From positions 5,503,140-5,567,139 of the forward strand of contig JAMKCF010000016.1 of assembly GCA_023634235.1 (NCBI GenBank): DNA of 64,000 nt, in the 5' to 3' direction. Below the pieces are notes generated by a model. It worked only from the letters and a program-made list of their open reading frames with translations. It did not search any database and had not been told where the DNA came from. Shown piece by piece: positions 34,546 through 43,647 of the stretch (the first letter of the stretch is position 1; every line of letters begins with the position of its first letter). The stretch comes from Pisaster brevispinus. Its lineage: Eukaryota; Echinodermata; Asteroidea; Forcipulatida; Asteriidae. A program made the translations under genes and the position numbers.

Positions 34546-34932
34546 GTGCAAACAAAAACCCTCAAAGACGCACTTCAAGTAGCGCAACGCGAAGAAGACA
34601 TTTTACAAGCTGAGGCAAATGCAAACTTAACTGCTCATGCGGCTGTGACTACGCAGCAACAACGCGTTGCTTCATTGCAAAGGCCAGCTGGGGAAAATAA
34701 GACGTCAGAGATGAGTATTGACGAAAAGATAGGCAGACTTGAGCAAAAGCTAAATCAAAACATTCAAATTGTTGAAAACCTTGTGCAGTCACTAAGACGT
34801 AGAGATAGAGAATGCTATCAGTGTGGCAAAGTAGGCCATATTAGTAGAAATTGTAGGTTAGGCCATAATAATGTAAAACCTAATGACACTGGTGGTACGA
34901 ACAAACGTAATCCTCAGTCTTCGGAAAACTAG
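34546..34932 (+). pseudogene. Gypsy gag remnant with CCHC zinc knuckle
   Basis: A charged helical stretch (DALQVAQREEDILQAEAN) leads to a CX2CX4HX4C knuckle (CYQCGKVGHISRNC, about 34813-34854), the nucleocapsid RNA-binding motif of retroelement Gag. The reading frame ends soon after it. The matrix/capsid part is absent upstream. Confidence 0.85.
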
Positions 34933-34955
34933 GTCAAGTTGTACATGGGGTCGAC

Positions 34956-35204
34956 GTGCAACTTCCTTCAAAGACCCAAGCAAATAGTATGTTTGCATTT
35001 AGTAATATGTATGGTGTCGCAGTTAAAACGTTAATCGACACAGGTTCATCACATACCGTTTTCCACCCACGGGTTGTCAAATTGTTCCCTAATCAAATGA
35101 AGAAAAAAAAAATTGAAAAGTGCGACATTGCAATAGTTACTGCTGATGGTGCCCCACTTAATGTTCATGGAAAATTTTCAGTGTCATTACAGCTGGAAAG
35201 TTAA
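34956..35204 (+). pseudogene. Gypsy aspartic protease remnant
   Basis: LIDTGSSHTVFHP is the D(S/T)G active-site motif of retropepsins, preceded by the hydrophobic strand typical of the family. The frame stops at 35202-35204. The continuation, with a plausible ILGMDFL motif near 35250, is in another frame, so the domain is broken. Confidence 0.75.
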
Positions 35205-35318
35205 AAACCAACCATGAGGTAATTGTTGCCGACATTAGTCAAGCAGGTATTCTTGGTATGGACTTTTTAAACAGTCACGATAGTGTCCTCCATTTAAGTA
35301 AGGGCAAATTGACAGTAG

Positions 35319-36422
35319 ATGGCGTTAATAGATATTGTGCGAGGAAAATATAACTCACAATGTTGTAGAATTTGTATAGATCAGAATGTAACTGTTCAAC
35401 CAGGGCAAGAGGTTGTTGTTCCTGGTAGAGTGAAGTTAAGAGAGGGTATATATACTTGTTGTAGTGGAATGATTGAACTCACCAGTGACATAATTAGAGA
35501 CAAAGGCATTCTTGTAGCACGTTCCTTTGTTCAACCGAACAATAAGTATGTCCCAGGTTGTACCACCAGATTCACACCAAAGATCAAATTTCGTCAACCA
35601 ATTAGACGTGTTCCATACTACCAGCGCTCTGTTTCTTTTACAGAATCAAATAGAGACTATGTTGAACAAAAATATAATAAGTCCCTCAGAAAGTGCTTGG
35701 TTGTCACCAGTTGTATTGGTTAAGAAAAAAGATAAAACAATTCGGTTCTGTATTGATTACAGAAAACTTAACAATGTTACAAAGAAAGATGCATATCCCC
35801 TCCCCAGAATAGATGACAGTCTAGATGCTCTGTACGGTTCAAATTGGTTTAGCACTTTAGATTTAGCTAGCGGATACTAGCAGGTAGAAGTACACCCAAA
35901 AGACCGCCCCAAAACGGCGTTTTCAGCAGGTACATGTCTTTACGAGTTCAATGTAATGCCTTTGGGCTTTGTAATGCGCCTGCTACTTTTGAGCGTTTAA
36001 TGGAACGCGTTCTTGCGGGCCTTCATTGGAAAACGTGTCTTGTTTACATTGATGATATTATTATCTTTGCAGAAACCTTTGAAGAACATCTCATAAGACT
36101 TAGTACTGTGCTGAACACGCTAGAGAAAGCTGGTTTGAAATTAAAAGCCAGCAAATGTAAATTGTGTCAAACTGAAGTGTCATACTTGGGTTACATTGTC
36201 TCAAAGCAAGGCATTTCGACAGACCCAGACAAAATTCAACGAGTGAGAGAATGGCCTATTCCAACAACTTTAAAAGAAGTTAGAAGCTTCTTAGGGCTAT
36301 GTTCGTATTATCGAAGATTTGTACATAATTTCGCCCACATTGCGGCACCCTTGCATCGTTTGACACAAAAGAATGTCGGATTTGTATGGGACAAAAGTTG
36401 TGAAGAAGCTTTTTATCAATAA
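35319..36422 (+). pseudogene. Gypsy reverse transcriptase, frame-broken
   Basis: Recognisable RT blocks are [38 protein letters not shown] and the catalytic VYIDDIIIF (about 36045). Breaks: a frame change near 35640, a TAG stop directly after LASGY (35878-35880), a frame change near 35965, and a TAA at 36420-36422. Upstream of the RT a linker with RVPYYQRS is still readable. Confidence 0.9.
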
Positions 36423-37096
36423 TTGCGGTCTAACTTGATTTCATCTCCCGTTCTTTGCTACCCAAATTTTGACCAACCATTCATCCTGGATACTGATGCC
36501 AGCAATGAAGGAATTGGGGCCGTTCTCTCACAAGAAATTGATGAAAAAGAACATGTTGTTAGTTACGCAAGTCGTAAGCTAAGTAAGGCAGAACGCAAGT
36601 ACAGTGTAACACGTAAAGAATTACTTGCGGTTGTAACTTGTGTTAAACATTTTCGACATTATTTGTATGGAAGAAAATTCATTGTACGCACCGACCATGC
36701 GTCACTGCGGTGGCTTTTAAACAGCAATCAGGCGGGAGGGCAGATGGCATGGTGGCTTGAGATACTGGGAACATTTGATTTTGAAATTCAGCACCGGCCA
36801 GGACGCAAGCACCAAAATGCTGACGCTCTATCTAGGCGCCCGTGTACTGAATCTGATAACATACCTAATGGAAAATGTTGTGGAGTTTTCTTAGTTACAG
36901 GTTTTGAACCCACTGCCATCCTCAAGGCCCAACGAGAAGACGCAATTTTGCTACCCGTTATTCAGTGGCTCCAGTGTGGTCGTAAAAGTCGACCCCCTGG
37001 TAAAGAAATAAGTGGACTGCCTCGAGAAACAAGGGCCTTGTGGTTCCAATGGGAACAGCTGGTACTAAGTGAGGGTATACTTTATCGTCGATGTAA
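36423..37096 (+). pseudogene. Gypsy RNase H domain, interrupted at 37094
   Basis: DTDASNEGIGAVLSQ, the VSYASRKLS strand, TRKELLAVV and RTDHASLRWLL give the RNase H catalytic acidic residues of Gypsy pol. ADALSRRP closes the tether. The frame runs open up to RRCK, where the Harbinger-like pair is inserted with its TAA target duplication. Confidence 0.9.
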
Positions 37097-37376
37097 AGCC
37101 CTTTTCACACGAGAAAAAAAGAACCAACATTCCTTGCGACGAATTTAACGAGCGCTGAAGTCATCCCACGCCTGACCGCTTTCGCAAGCTTTCACACGAC
37201 ACCAAGTAAAAATGTGACCACGTTCCATGAGACGAGAGTACAGACTTAGCTGGTTACCACTGAACTATAGAGTTTTTGTTCTTAAACAGCGCTATACCAG
37301 TTAAATGATGACGTATGTCGCATGTGCACAGTGTGTCGTCGTCGGTAAAAAATAAACCATGTAAACATTCTTCAAA

Positions 37377-37703
37377 ATGGCTGACACTCACGAAGACGTT
37401 GGGGAGTCCATTCATAATACTATGCCCGTAATATCCTCCAAAAAACGACCGGCAAAGACATCAACCAAAGATAAGAGTAAGAAGGCCAATAAATCTTGGT
37501 GCTACGAGGAAACGATTGCCTTGATAAACATTATGGAGAAGGAAACCACCCAATCTAAAATGGATGGTTTGACCCAAAACGGCCATGTTTGGCGGGAAAT
37601 CGCGGACGAGGTGGCAAATGGTCGCAACGGTGACCAGTGCCCGGTAACGGTGTGTAAACACACAAAGGTCGGCTCCCGAAGGTTCTTCACGCATGCGTGT
37701 TAA
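37377..37703 (+). CDS. Myb/SANT-like ORF of Harbinger-like element, copy 1
   Basis: 108 codons from ATG: an acidic start, a Lys-rich patch (TSTKDKSKKANKSW), then W..EETIALINIMEKE and NGHVWREIADEVA, the Trp-spaced first helices of a Myb/SANT-like (trihelix) DNA-binding domain. The expected final helix (usually a QCxxKWxxL motif) is replaced by GDQCPVTVCKHTKVGSRRFF and a stop. It is therefore a truncated domain, perhaps the first exon of the autonomous element's second gene. In PIF/Harbinger transposons such proteins help the transposase bind the termini. Confidence 0.6.
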   Translation: MADTHEDVGESIHNTMPVISSKKRPAKTSTKDKSKKANKSWCYEETIALINIMEKETTQSKMDGLTQNGHVWREIADEVANGRNGDQCPVTVCKHTKVGSRRFFTHAC

Positions 37704-38259
37704 TACTGCTTTCGCGAGGATTGTCGGTCAATAAACAACGGATCGTTTCACACGAAGGTTTGACTAGATTCCTTGCGAAAAATTACGCTAGCGTAAGATT
37801 TTGTCGGAGGTCGGGACCTACTACAAAATTTCGCAAGGTTTGCGAAAATTTCGCAAGGAATGTAGGCGATGTAAAATATTACTGTTCTTTCACACGAAGC
37901 CCAAATTGTAATTTTTTACAAACAATTGTAAAATTTCGCAAAGAATGTTCGTTTTTTCCGTCGTGTGAAAAGGGCTTTAAAGCCCTTTTCACACGACGGA
38001 AAAAACGAACATTCTTTGCGAAATTTTACAATTTTTTGTAAAAAATTACAATTTGGGCTTCGTGTGAAAGGACAGTCATATTTTACATCGCCTACATTCC
38101 TTGCGAAATTTTCGCAAACCTTGCGAAATTTTGTAGTAGGTCCCGACCTCCGACAAAATCTTACGCTAGCGTAATTTTTCGCAAGGAATCTAGTCAAACC
38201 TTCGTGTGAAACGATCCGTTGTTTATTGACCGACAATCCTCGCGAAAGCGGTATTAACA

Positions 38260-38556
38260 CGCATGCGTGAAGAACATTCGGGAGCCGACCTTTGTGTGTT
38301 AACACACCGTCACCGGGCACTGGTCACCGTTGCGACCATTTGCCACCTCGTCCGCGATTTCCCGCCAAACATGGCCGTTTTGGGTCAAACCATCCATTTT
38401 AAATTGGGTGGTTTCCTTCTCCATAATGTTTATCAAGGCAATCGTTTCCTCGTAGTACCAAGATTTCTTGACCTTCTTACTCTTATCTTTGGTTGATGTC
38501 GTCGCCGGTCGTTTTTTGGTGGACTCCCCAACGTCTTCGTGAGTGTCAGCAGCCAT
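38260..38556 (-). pseudogene. Myb/SANT-like ORF, copy 2 (inverted)
   Basis: Same protein as copy 1 on the opposite strand: SWYYEETIALINIMEKE and NGHVWREIADEVANGRNGD are readable. A small in-frame deletion removes part of the N-terminus, and a TAA (TGTTAACA) interrupts the end after CPVTVC. Confidence 0.65.
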
Positions 38557-38836
38557 TTTGAAGAATGTTTACATGGTTTATTTGTTACCGCAACACACTG
38601 TGCACACGCGACATACGTCATCATTTAACTGGTACTAGCGCTGTTTAAGAACAAAAACTCTATAGTTCAGTGGTAACCAGCTAAGTCTGTACTCTCGTCT
38701 CATGGAACGTGGTCACATTTTTACTTGGTGTCGTGTGAAAGCTTGCGAAAGCGGTCAGGCGTGGGATGACTTCAGCGCTCGTTAAATTCGTCGCAAGGAA
38801 TGTTGGGTTTTTTTTTCTCGTGTGAAAAGGGCTTAA

Positions 38837-40126
38837 GACAACAAACAGGTCAGTAGTTTGTCAGTTGGTAGTCCCTTCTAACATGCAAAAATAAATACTT
38901 AAACAGAGCCATGATGGACGAACAGGTGGCCATCTGGGCCAGAAACGAACCTTTAGCAAAATCCAAAGGAAATTTTACTGGGTCGGTTACCGACGTACCG
39001 TAGATGTGTGGGTTAATGGTTGTCAATCTTGTCACAAGCACGAAAAGCGCCAAAGAAGAAATTTAGAGCACCACTACAACTAGCTCCCACTGGCGCTCCT
39101 TTCGAACGCATTGCATTAGACATAATGGGCCCATTGCCCGAAAGTAAAAACGGTAATAAGTACATACTAGCACCTCCATGATACTAGTAATCATGGACTA
39201 TTTTACGAGATGGTCGGAAGCCTATGCACTACCCAATCAACAAGCAGAAACAGTAGCTTAAGTGTAGTAACTCAATTCATCTGAAGATATGGTGTACCTA
39301 GCAAAATTCATAGTGATCAAGGAACAAATTTCGAATCCAAATTATTCACTAAAGTTTGTGAGATGTTGGAAATTGATAAGACTCGCACAACAGCCTACCA
39401 TCCCCAATCAGACCAAAGTGACTGGGATGAGCATTTGCCTTTTGTCTTAATGGCTTATAGGGCATCCAATCAAGAAACTACAGGGGCAACACCAAATAGT
39501 TTATTTTTTGGACGTGAAATTAATTTGCCTCTAGATGTACTTGCAGGACCAATTCAAGATGCACAAGTACAGCAAATCCAACCCTACGCGATGGAGGTCA
39601 AGTCCAAGCTGGAGGATGCGTTTGAGACGGCAAGGAAATATGCAGGAGGAGAACAACGACGTCAGAAGAAACTTTATGATACACGGATGTATGGGAGTCT
39701 CTACAAAAGTGGTGACAACGTTTGGCTTTATTGCCCGGAGAGATTCGTTGGACTTTCTCCAAAACTAGGAAGTCACTGGAAGGGCCCCTGTACAATTATC
39801 AAGAAATATTCTGATGCGAATTACCTCATCAAAGTGCCAAATGTATCCCGTACCCGTCAAGTTGTGCACTTCGACAGGCTGAAACCATGTACTCTTCGTG
39901 AAGATGACAACATCTATGAGCCCATTGATCAACATACTGCGTCAAACTCTGCTAACATCGAACTACCAAGCTGGAATGACAACGAAGTCCCCACCGTTAC
40001 TGGCCATATCGACGGAGACTTCGAAACACAAACGAACAATGAGGAAGATGCATCTTTCTGTAATAAACCAACTCGAGTTGGAAGAATAACCCGTCCTCCG
40101 TTTTGGATGAAAGACTTTGTGGTGTA
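38837..40126 (+). pseudogene. Gypsy integrase remnant: H2C2 zinc finger, damaged core, GPY/F-like end
   Basis: After the insertion the frame resumes with a stop, then an HHCC zinc finger (HDGRTGGHLG ... CQSCHK, ~38909-39040), a stop at ~39073, the core motifs ERIALDIMGPL and IHSDQGTNFES (two catalytic Asp), and TAYHPQSD. The block that normally follows HPQSD and carries the third catalytic residue (Glu) is absent: the sequence runs directly into SDWDEHLPFVLMAYR. Downstream is KLGSHWKGPCTIIKKY (GPY/F-like module), then HFDRLKPC and a stop at 40126. Confidence 0.88.
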
Positions 40127-40460
40127 ACTGGTCCATGCCCAATTAGTTTTCTGGTGGTGTCCTGTATAGTAGTTGTTTTTTTGGTTTATCCACACACGAC
40201 AGATTACAAAAGGCAATAATCTAAAAAAAAAAATAAAAAAAAAACCACACTCAAATTCATAATAATTCTACATTGGTGATTGTTACCGTTAAACGTAACG
40301 GGGTAGTTTTGAAGTACATTTGATATTTATTAATTTGTGACCCAAATTATTACTTTTTGCTTCGAAAAGTACAGAGAACATGTATATTTTTTGTTGATGT
40401 TGTTATAAGCTGTTAGTAATTTAAATTAAGAATTATTTCGACACGGGACGTGTCTTTTTT

Positions 40461-40472
40461 AGGGCAGAGAGG
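40461..40472 (+). other. Polypurine tract of the Gypsy element
   Basis: AGGGCAGAGAGG directly precedes the LTR start and would prime plus-strand synthesis. Confidence 0.65.
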
Positions 40473-40475
40473 TGT

Positions 40476-41018
40476 TGTAACGTACACCGGCTTGTATAAG
40501 TTTAACTCAGTCACGGTTAATTTGCATATACCGTACGCATTTGACCTACTTTCCCCTATGGGCGGTTCTTTTGTTGCTTTGTATTATTATACCCACTGTA
40601 CCCATTTTTGGAATGTGTAAAGTGGTATAAAACCTCGGTGCAGAGAAGTGGGGCGTGGGTCACAATTTCATTTCGAGGCGAAGCCCTCTCTCTTTTCGTA
40701 TATTAGTTTACTTTTGGTTCGACACGCCAGCCCGAGCTCCCTGCACCGCTCTCAACTTTATTATCATGTAAGTGCGATTTCTATTAGCCCCTCTGCTCTT
40801 ATTTATTTATTGTATAAACTATTGCTATATTTATTGTTGTGTACAATTAAAACTTATCATGGGAGGCGCCCCCTGAAGCTATGTCTGTTGTGCCACACTT
40901 TCTTTTGGTGTTAACGTTGGTTTAATTTCATCAACACCCCTTCTTTTTTTGGTCCGACGTGGCGGGCTTTGCCCATCCGGGCCCGGTCGCACCACACCCA
41001 CGTCCTTGGCCCGTTACA
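40476..41018 (+). repeat. 3' LTR of the Gypsy element
   Basis: It is bounded by the inverted heptamers TGTAACG and CGTTACA (TG...CA ends) and follows a polypurine tract. It contains TATAAAA at 40626-40632 and ATTAAA at 40846-40851, consistent with U3/R/U5. No matching 5' LTR is in the window, so the exact ends cannot be confirmed by comparison. Confidence 0.7.
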
Positions 41019-41019
41019 G

Positions 41020-41310
41020 TGTTATGTCAGACATCTAAGATCATTAATGAAAATCATCTGGCAAGACAAGGTACCCAACAACGAGTTCTTAGAGCAAGCA
41101 GGTTTGCCCTCAATGGAAGATCTCCTGTGAGCAGGACACCGACTGAGAATGCCATCTGACGACAGAAACAGATCATTCTACTCCCAACTCTCTGAAGGGT
41201 TGGGAAGGATACAATCAAGAGAAATCTGACATGGAGGGAAATCGACACAGAGGTCATGGTCATCCCTAGCAACCCAAAGAGCCGACTGGAGAGCGGATAT
41301 CAAGTAAAGA
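41020..41310 (+). pseudogene. LINE C-terminal fragment
   Basis: Readable pieces in order are IWQDKVPNNEFLEQAG, AGHRLRMPSDDR, SQLSEG, and RNLTWREIDTEVM. They match the region after the RT domain of CR1/RTE-like LINEs (LRWxGHVxRMPDDRxPRQxLYGEL). Frame shifts and stops show decay. It abuts the 3' LTR. Confidence 0.65.
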
Positions 41311-41325
41311 ATGCAGTCTTCGTTA

Positions 41326-41604
41326 TTACGCGATTGTTAGCCTTGTCCAAGGCTCTTTACGCAAGCACCTCGCTTTGAATTCACCAGGTACCATAACACT
41401 GGCACGATACTGCAGTACTTGATATACAACATACCGTGGGGTCGAAGCATGGTTTTTCAACCTCGTACCACGTTTTTTGGTACGAGGTTGAAAAACTTTG
41501 CTTCGACCCCACGGTATACTGTATATCAAGTACTGCAGTACCGCGCCAGTATTGTTATGCTACCTGGTGAATTCAAAGCGAGGTGCTTACGGACAAGGCT
41601 ACGC
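41326..41604. mobile_element. Fold-back element, ~135-bp arms
   Basis: The left arm (to CCTCGTACCA at 41470) and the right arm (from GGTACGAGGTTG at ~41479) are imperfect inverted repeats; GGGGTCGAAGC/GCTTCGACCCC, TACTTGATATAC and CGCTTTGAATTCACCAGGTA also pair. The loop is CGTTTTTT. The outermost sequence ACGCGATTGTT recurs as a direct repeat at both ends. Confidence 0.75.
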
Positions 41605-42710
41605 GATTGTTGGCATGATGATAATGTGATAAGGGCACAGAAAAGGGTTGCAGAGGGTTTAGAAAGTGAGTTATAGAAATTTGATTTCTTTTACCTCCAT
41701 GGTTCTATGCAAGTACTTCACTCGAGCACTTACTTTAATAGCATCACAAGTTTGACTTAGTAGGCAGCCCATGCAAGTTTTGGTAAAGCCCAACACAAAC
41801 TCTGACGCGCTACCATTAAAAACACTGTTTATATCGCTGAGGTATCTATTCAGACGCTCGGGATGAGCGTCCGACCATTATTATTGCGTGACTGACTACA
41901 AACCGGCCTTTATCAGTTGCAGAACACAATAGTTGTGATGCCAGAATTCTATATTTTGTAGGCTTACTTTTTGCGAGTTGATTTTGTTTAAAGGTCTATA
42001 CGTTCCAGTCATTACAAATAGTGGAGTCTTATTCCACGTTAGCGTATTGCCCGTCGATCCCACCTGCACACGCAACTGTTGCGGACAAGCGCTATACGGG
42101 GGTCAAACTTTCCACCACAGTTGGTGGACATTTATTGGACATTTTCAAACAATGGCCACTTCAGATTCTGTTAAAGGCATTCTTAATCATACATTTCATG
42201 GGAGTTTGATGGTAATATTTTAAAAGAATTCACCCTCTGCAATAAAACAAAAAGGTTCACGTTGAGTGCACTGCTGCCGATGCGTTGTGTATAAACGGCC
42301 ATCATTCTCCATGGGCACCAGTCCACCGTCCACCTTTGCCACATGAGTATCTTGTACTTCAGGTCCCATGGAATATGGTAGACGGTTTTTTTTAAGGGTT
42401 TACCCCGCTAAATAAGGAGAAAACAGAGCGTTGGCCTCATTACAATTTTGTAGGCCCTCAAAGTATTCTCTGTTGGACAGATATGAGAGCCCAATGAAAG
42501 GGAAACAGTGTAAAACTTTTGCCAAGTTGTGACCTGGGGGTTGTTGACTTCCAACTTGAGGTATTTTGGATGACATAGGCCCTGAAATAACTGGTCCTAT
42601 ATACTGAGAGGTGTAGGGAAATGTTTAAAAGATTGATTCTCGGACATCACTGGGAATTTAAACCGGTGTAGGGGTGTTTTTATTTTGAGGGGGAATAACT
42701 TGACGGGCCC

Positions 42711-42862
42711 AGGGGTCGATTTCACAAAGCACTATAAAGATTCATCTTAAGATGAGTTGTCAGTATCACCATTGTGATTTGTATTGTGACATCACACTTT
42801 GCTTAGCGATTAGGAGTGATTTGGAGTTAAGATCAATCTTAACTCTTTGTGAAATCGAGCCC
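42711..42862. mobile_element. MITE, GGGGTCGATTTCACAAAG family, copy 2
   Basis: The ends CCCAGGGGTCGATTTCACAAAG-like and CTTTGTGAAATCGAGCCC are inverted; the interior matches copy 1 at 33.9 kb almost base for base (GTGATTTGTATTGTGACATC). Confidence 0.8.
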
Positions 42863-43220
42863 AGGGACTCCCCATATTAAATTGAGAAGATGATTCAAGT
42901 TCAAGAATCAATGGATAATTTCCCCTTTACAGTAAAAAGCTGTGAGACCTTTTTTGTTGTTGGTATTTTGAATATTGAGCATTTTGCACTGTGTATGCTA
43001 TGGGAGTTTATTTAGTGGGGTGCACCCTTCCACACGTACTATATTATGCGGTTCAGTTGCTAACTGCAAACTGTATGCTACATTGAAGGAAATACACGAC
43101 GCGCGGGTTGCTCACGATGTGGCTGCAAATCGTAAACTTGCACTGACGCGCGCTAAAACAATCATGCATTTAAAAAAAAAATTCCATGGCACGCGCGCTG
43201 CACTTGAGAAGTGACTTAGG

Positions 43221-43363
43221 TAAGGCCGTGTCCGAAACGGCGACTTCGGCTACAGGGAGAGCTACGGCTAGATCGCGCGCGTCTGCCTATTCTTCAACAC
43301 TGACAGAAACGCGCTGATCTAGCTCTAGCTGTAGCCGAAGTTGCCGTTTCGGACACGGCCTAA
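43221..43363. mobile_element. MITE with GGCCGTGTCCGAAACGGC ends and TAA target duplication
   Basis: The left end GGCCGTGTCCGAAACGGCGA (43224) and the right end GCCGTTTCGGACACGGCC (to 43360) are inverted repeats; pairing continues through CTTCGGCTACAG. TAA flanks both sides (43221-43223 and 43361-43363). The length and duplication fit a Harbinger-type MITE. Confidence 0.75.
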
Positions 43364-43647
43364 AGTTGAATCCAGTGACCAAGTTGAGAGACTCGGCGCG
43401 TTTTATATTTGTATTGCGCCGCGCCTGAAACCGGTGTAGCCCATAGATATAGAATATAATACCTAGATCGGCCGCGCGTACAATACGCTGGTTCAGCCTG
43501 GGCGCTGACATTAGTCACGTGCTTGAGGCAACGCGCAACTTTTGAAACGGTGTGACGAGACGAAGTAAACCTCTTTATTTCCAGCTCGTCTTTATTTCCA
43601 GCTATTTCCGAATAACGTTTGCCGAGCATTCTAATGGTGTAACTGAA

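Larger units (their letters stand above)
37094..38836. mobile_element. Palindromic pair of non-autonomous Harbinger-like elements inside Gypsy pol
   Basis: Copy 1 (37097-37976, +) and copy 2 (37981-38833, -) are near-identical and joined tail to tail by TTAA (37977-37980), so the whole is a ~1.74-kb inverted repeat. Terminal repeats read AGCCCTTTTCACACGA. The outer flanks are TAA at 37094-37096 and 38834-38836, a 3-bp target duplication. Three-base TAA-type duplications plus a Myb/SANT-like ORF point to PIF/Harbinger; no transposase is present. Confidence 0.85.
34512..41018 (+). mobile_element. Decayed, 5'-truncated Gypsy (Ty3-like) LTR retrotransposon, interrupted by a DNA transposon pair
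   Basis: Order on the + strand: end of gag with a CCHC knuckle, protease, RT, RNase H, [inserted palindrome 37097-38833], integrase zinc finger, integrase core, GPY/F-like C-terminus, polypurine tract, 3' LTR. RT before integrase is the Gypsy/Metaviridae order. The 5' LTR and most of gag are missing, and the sequence begins abruptly after the GGCGAC repeats. Several stops and frame shifts break the ORF, so it is inactive. Confidence 0.92.

Noticed and set aside
40476..41018. A matching 5' LTR upstream of 34.5 kb
   Set aside because: I searched 32-34.5 kb by eye for TGTAACG and the TATA region and found no second copy; the element is treated as 5'-truncated.
42975..43214. Frame before the P-like element as its first THAP exon
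   Set aside because: It lies outside the terminal inverted repeat, and the first Cys pair of the THAP domain is readable at 43668-43700 instead.
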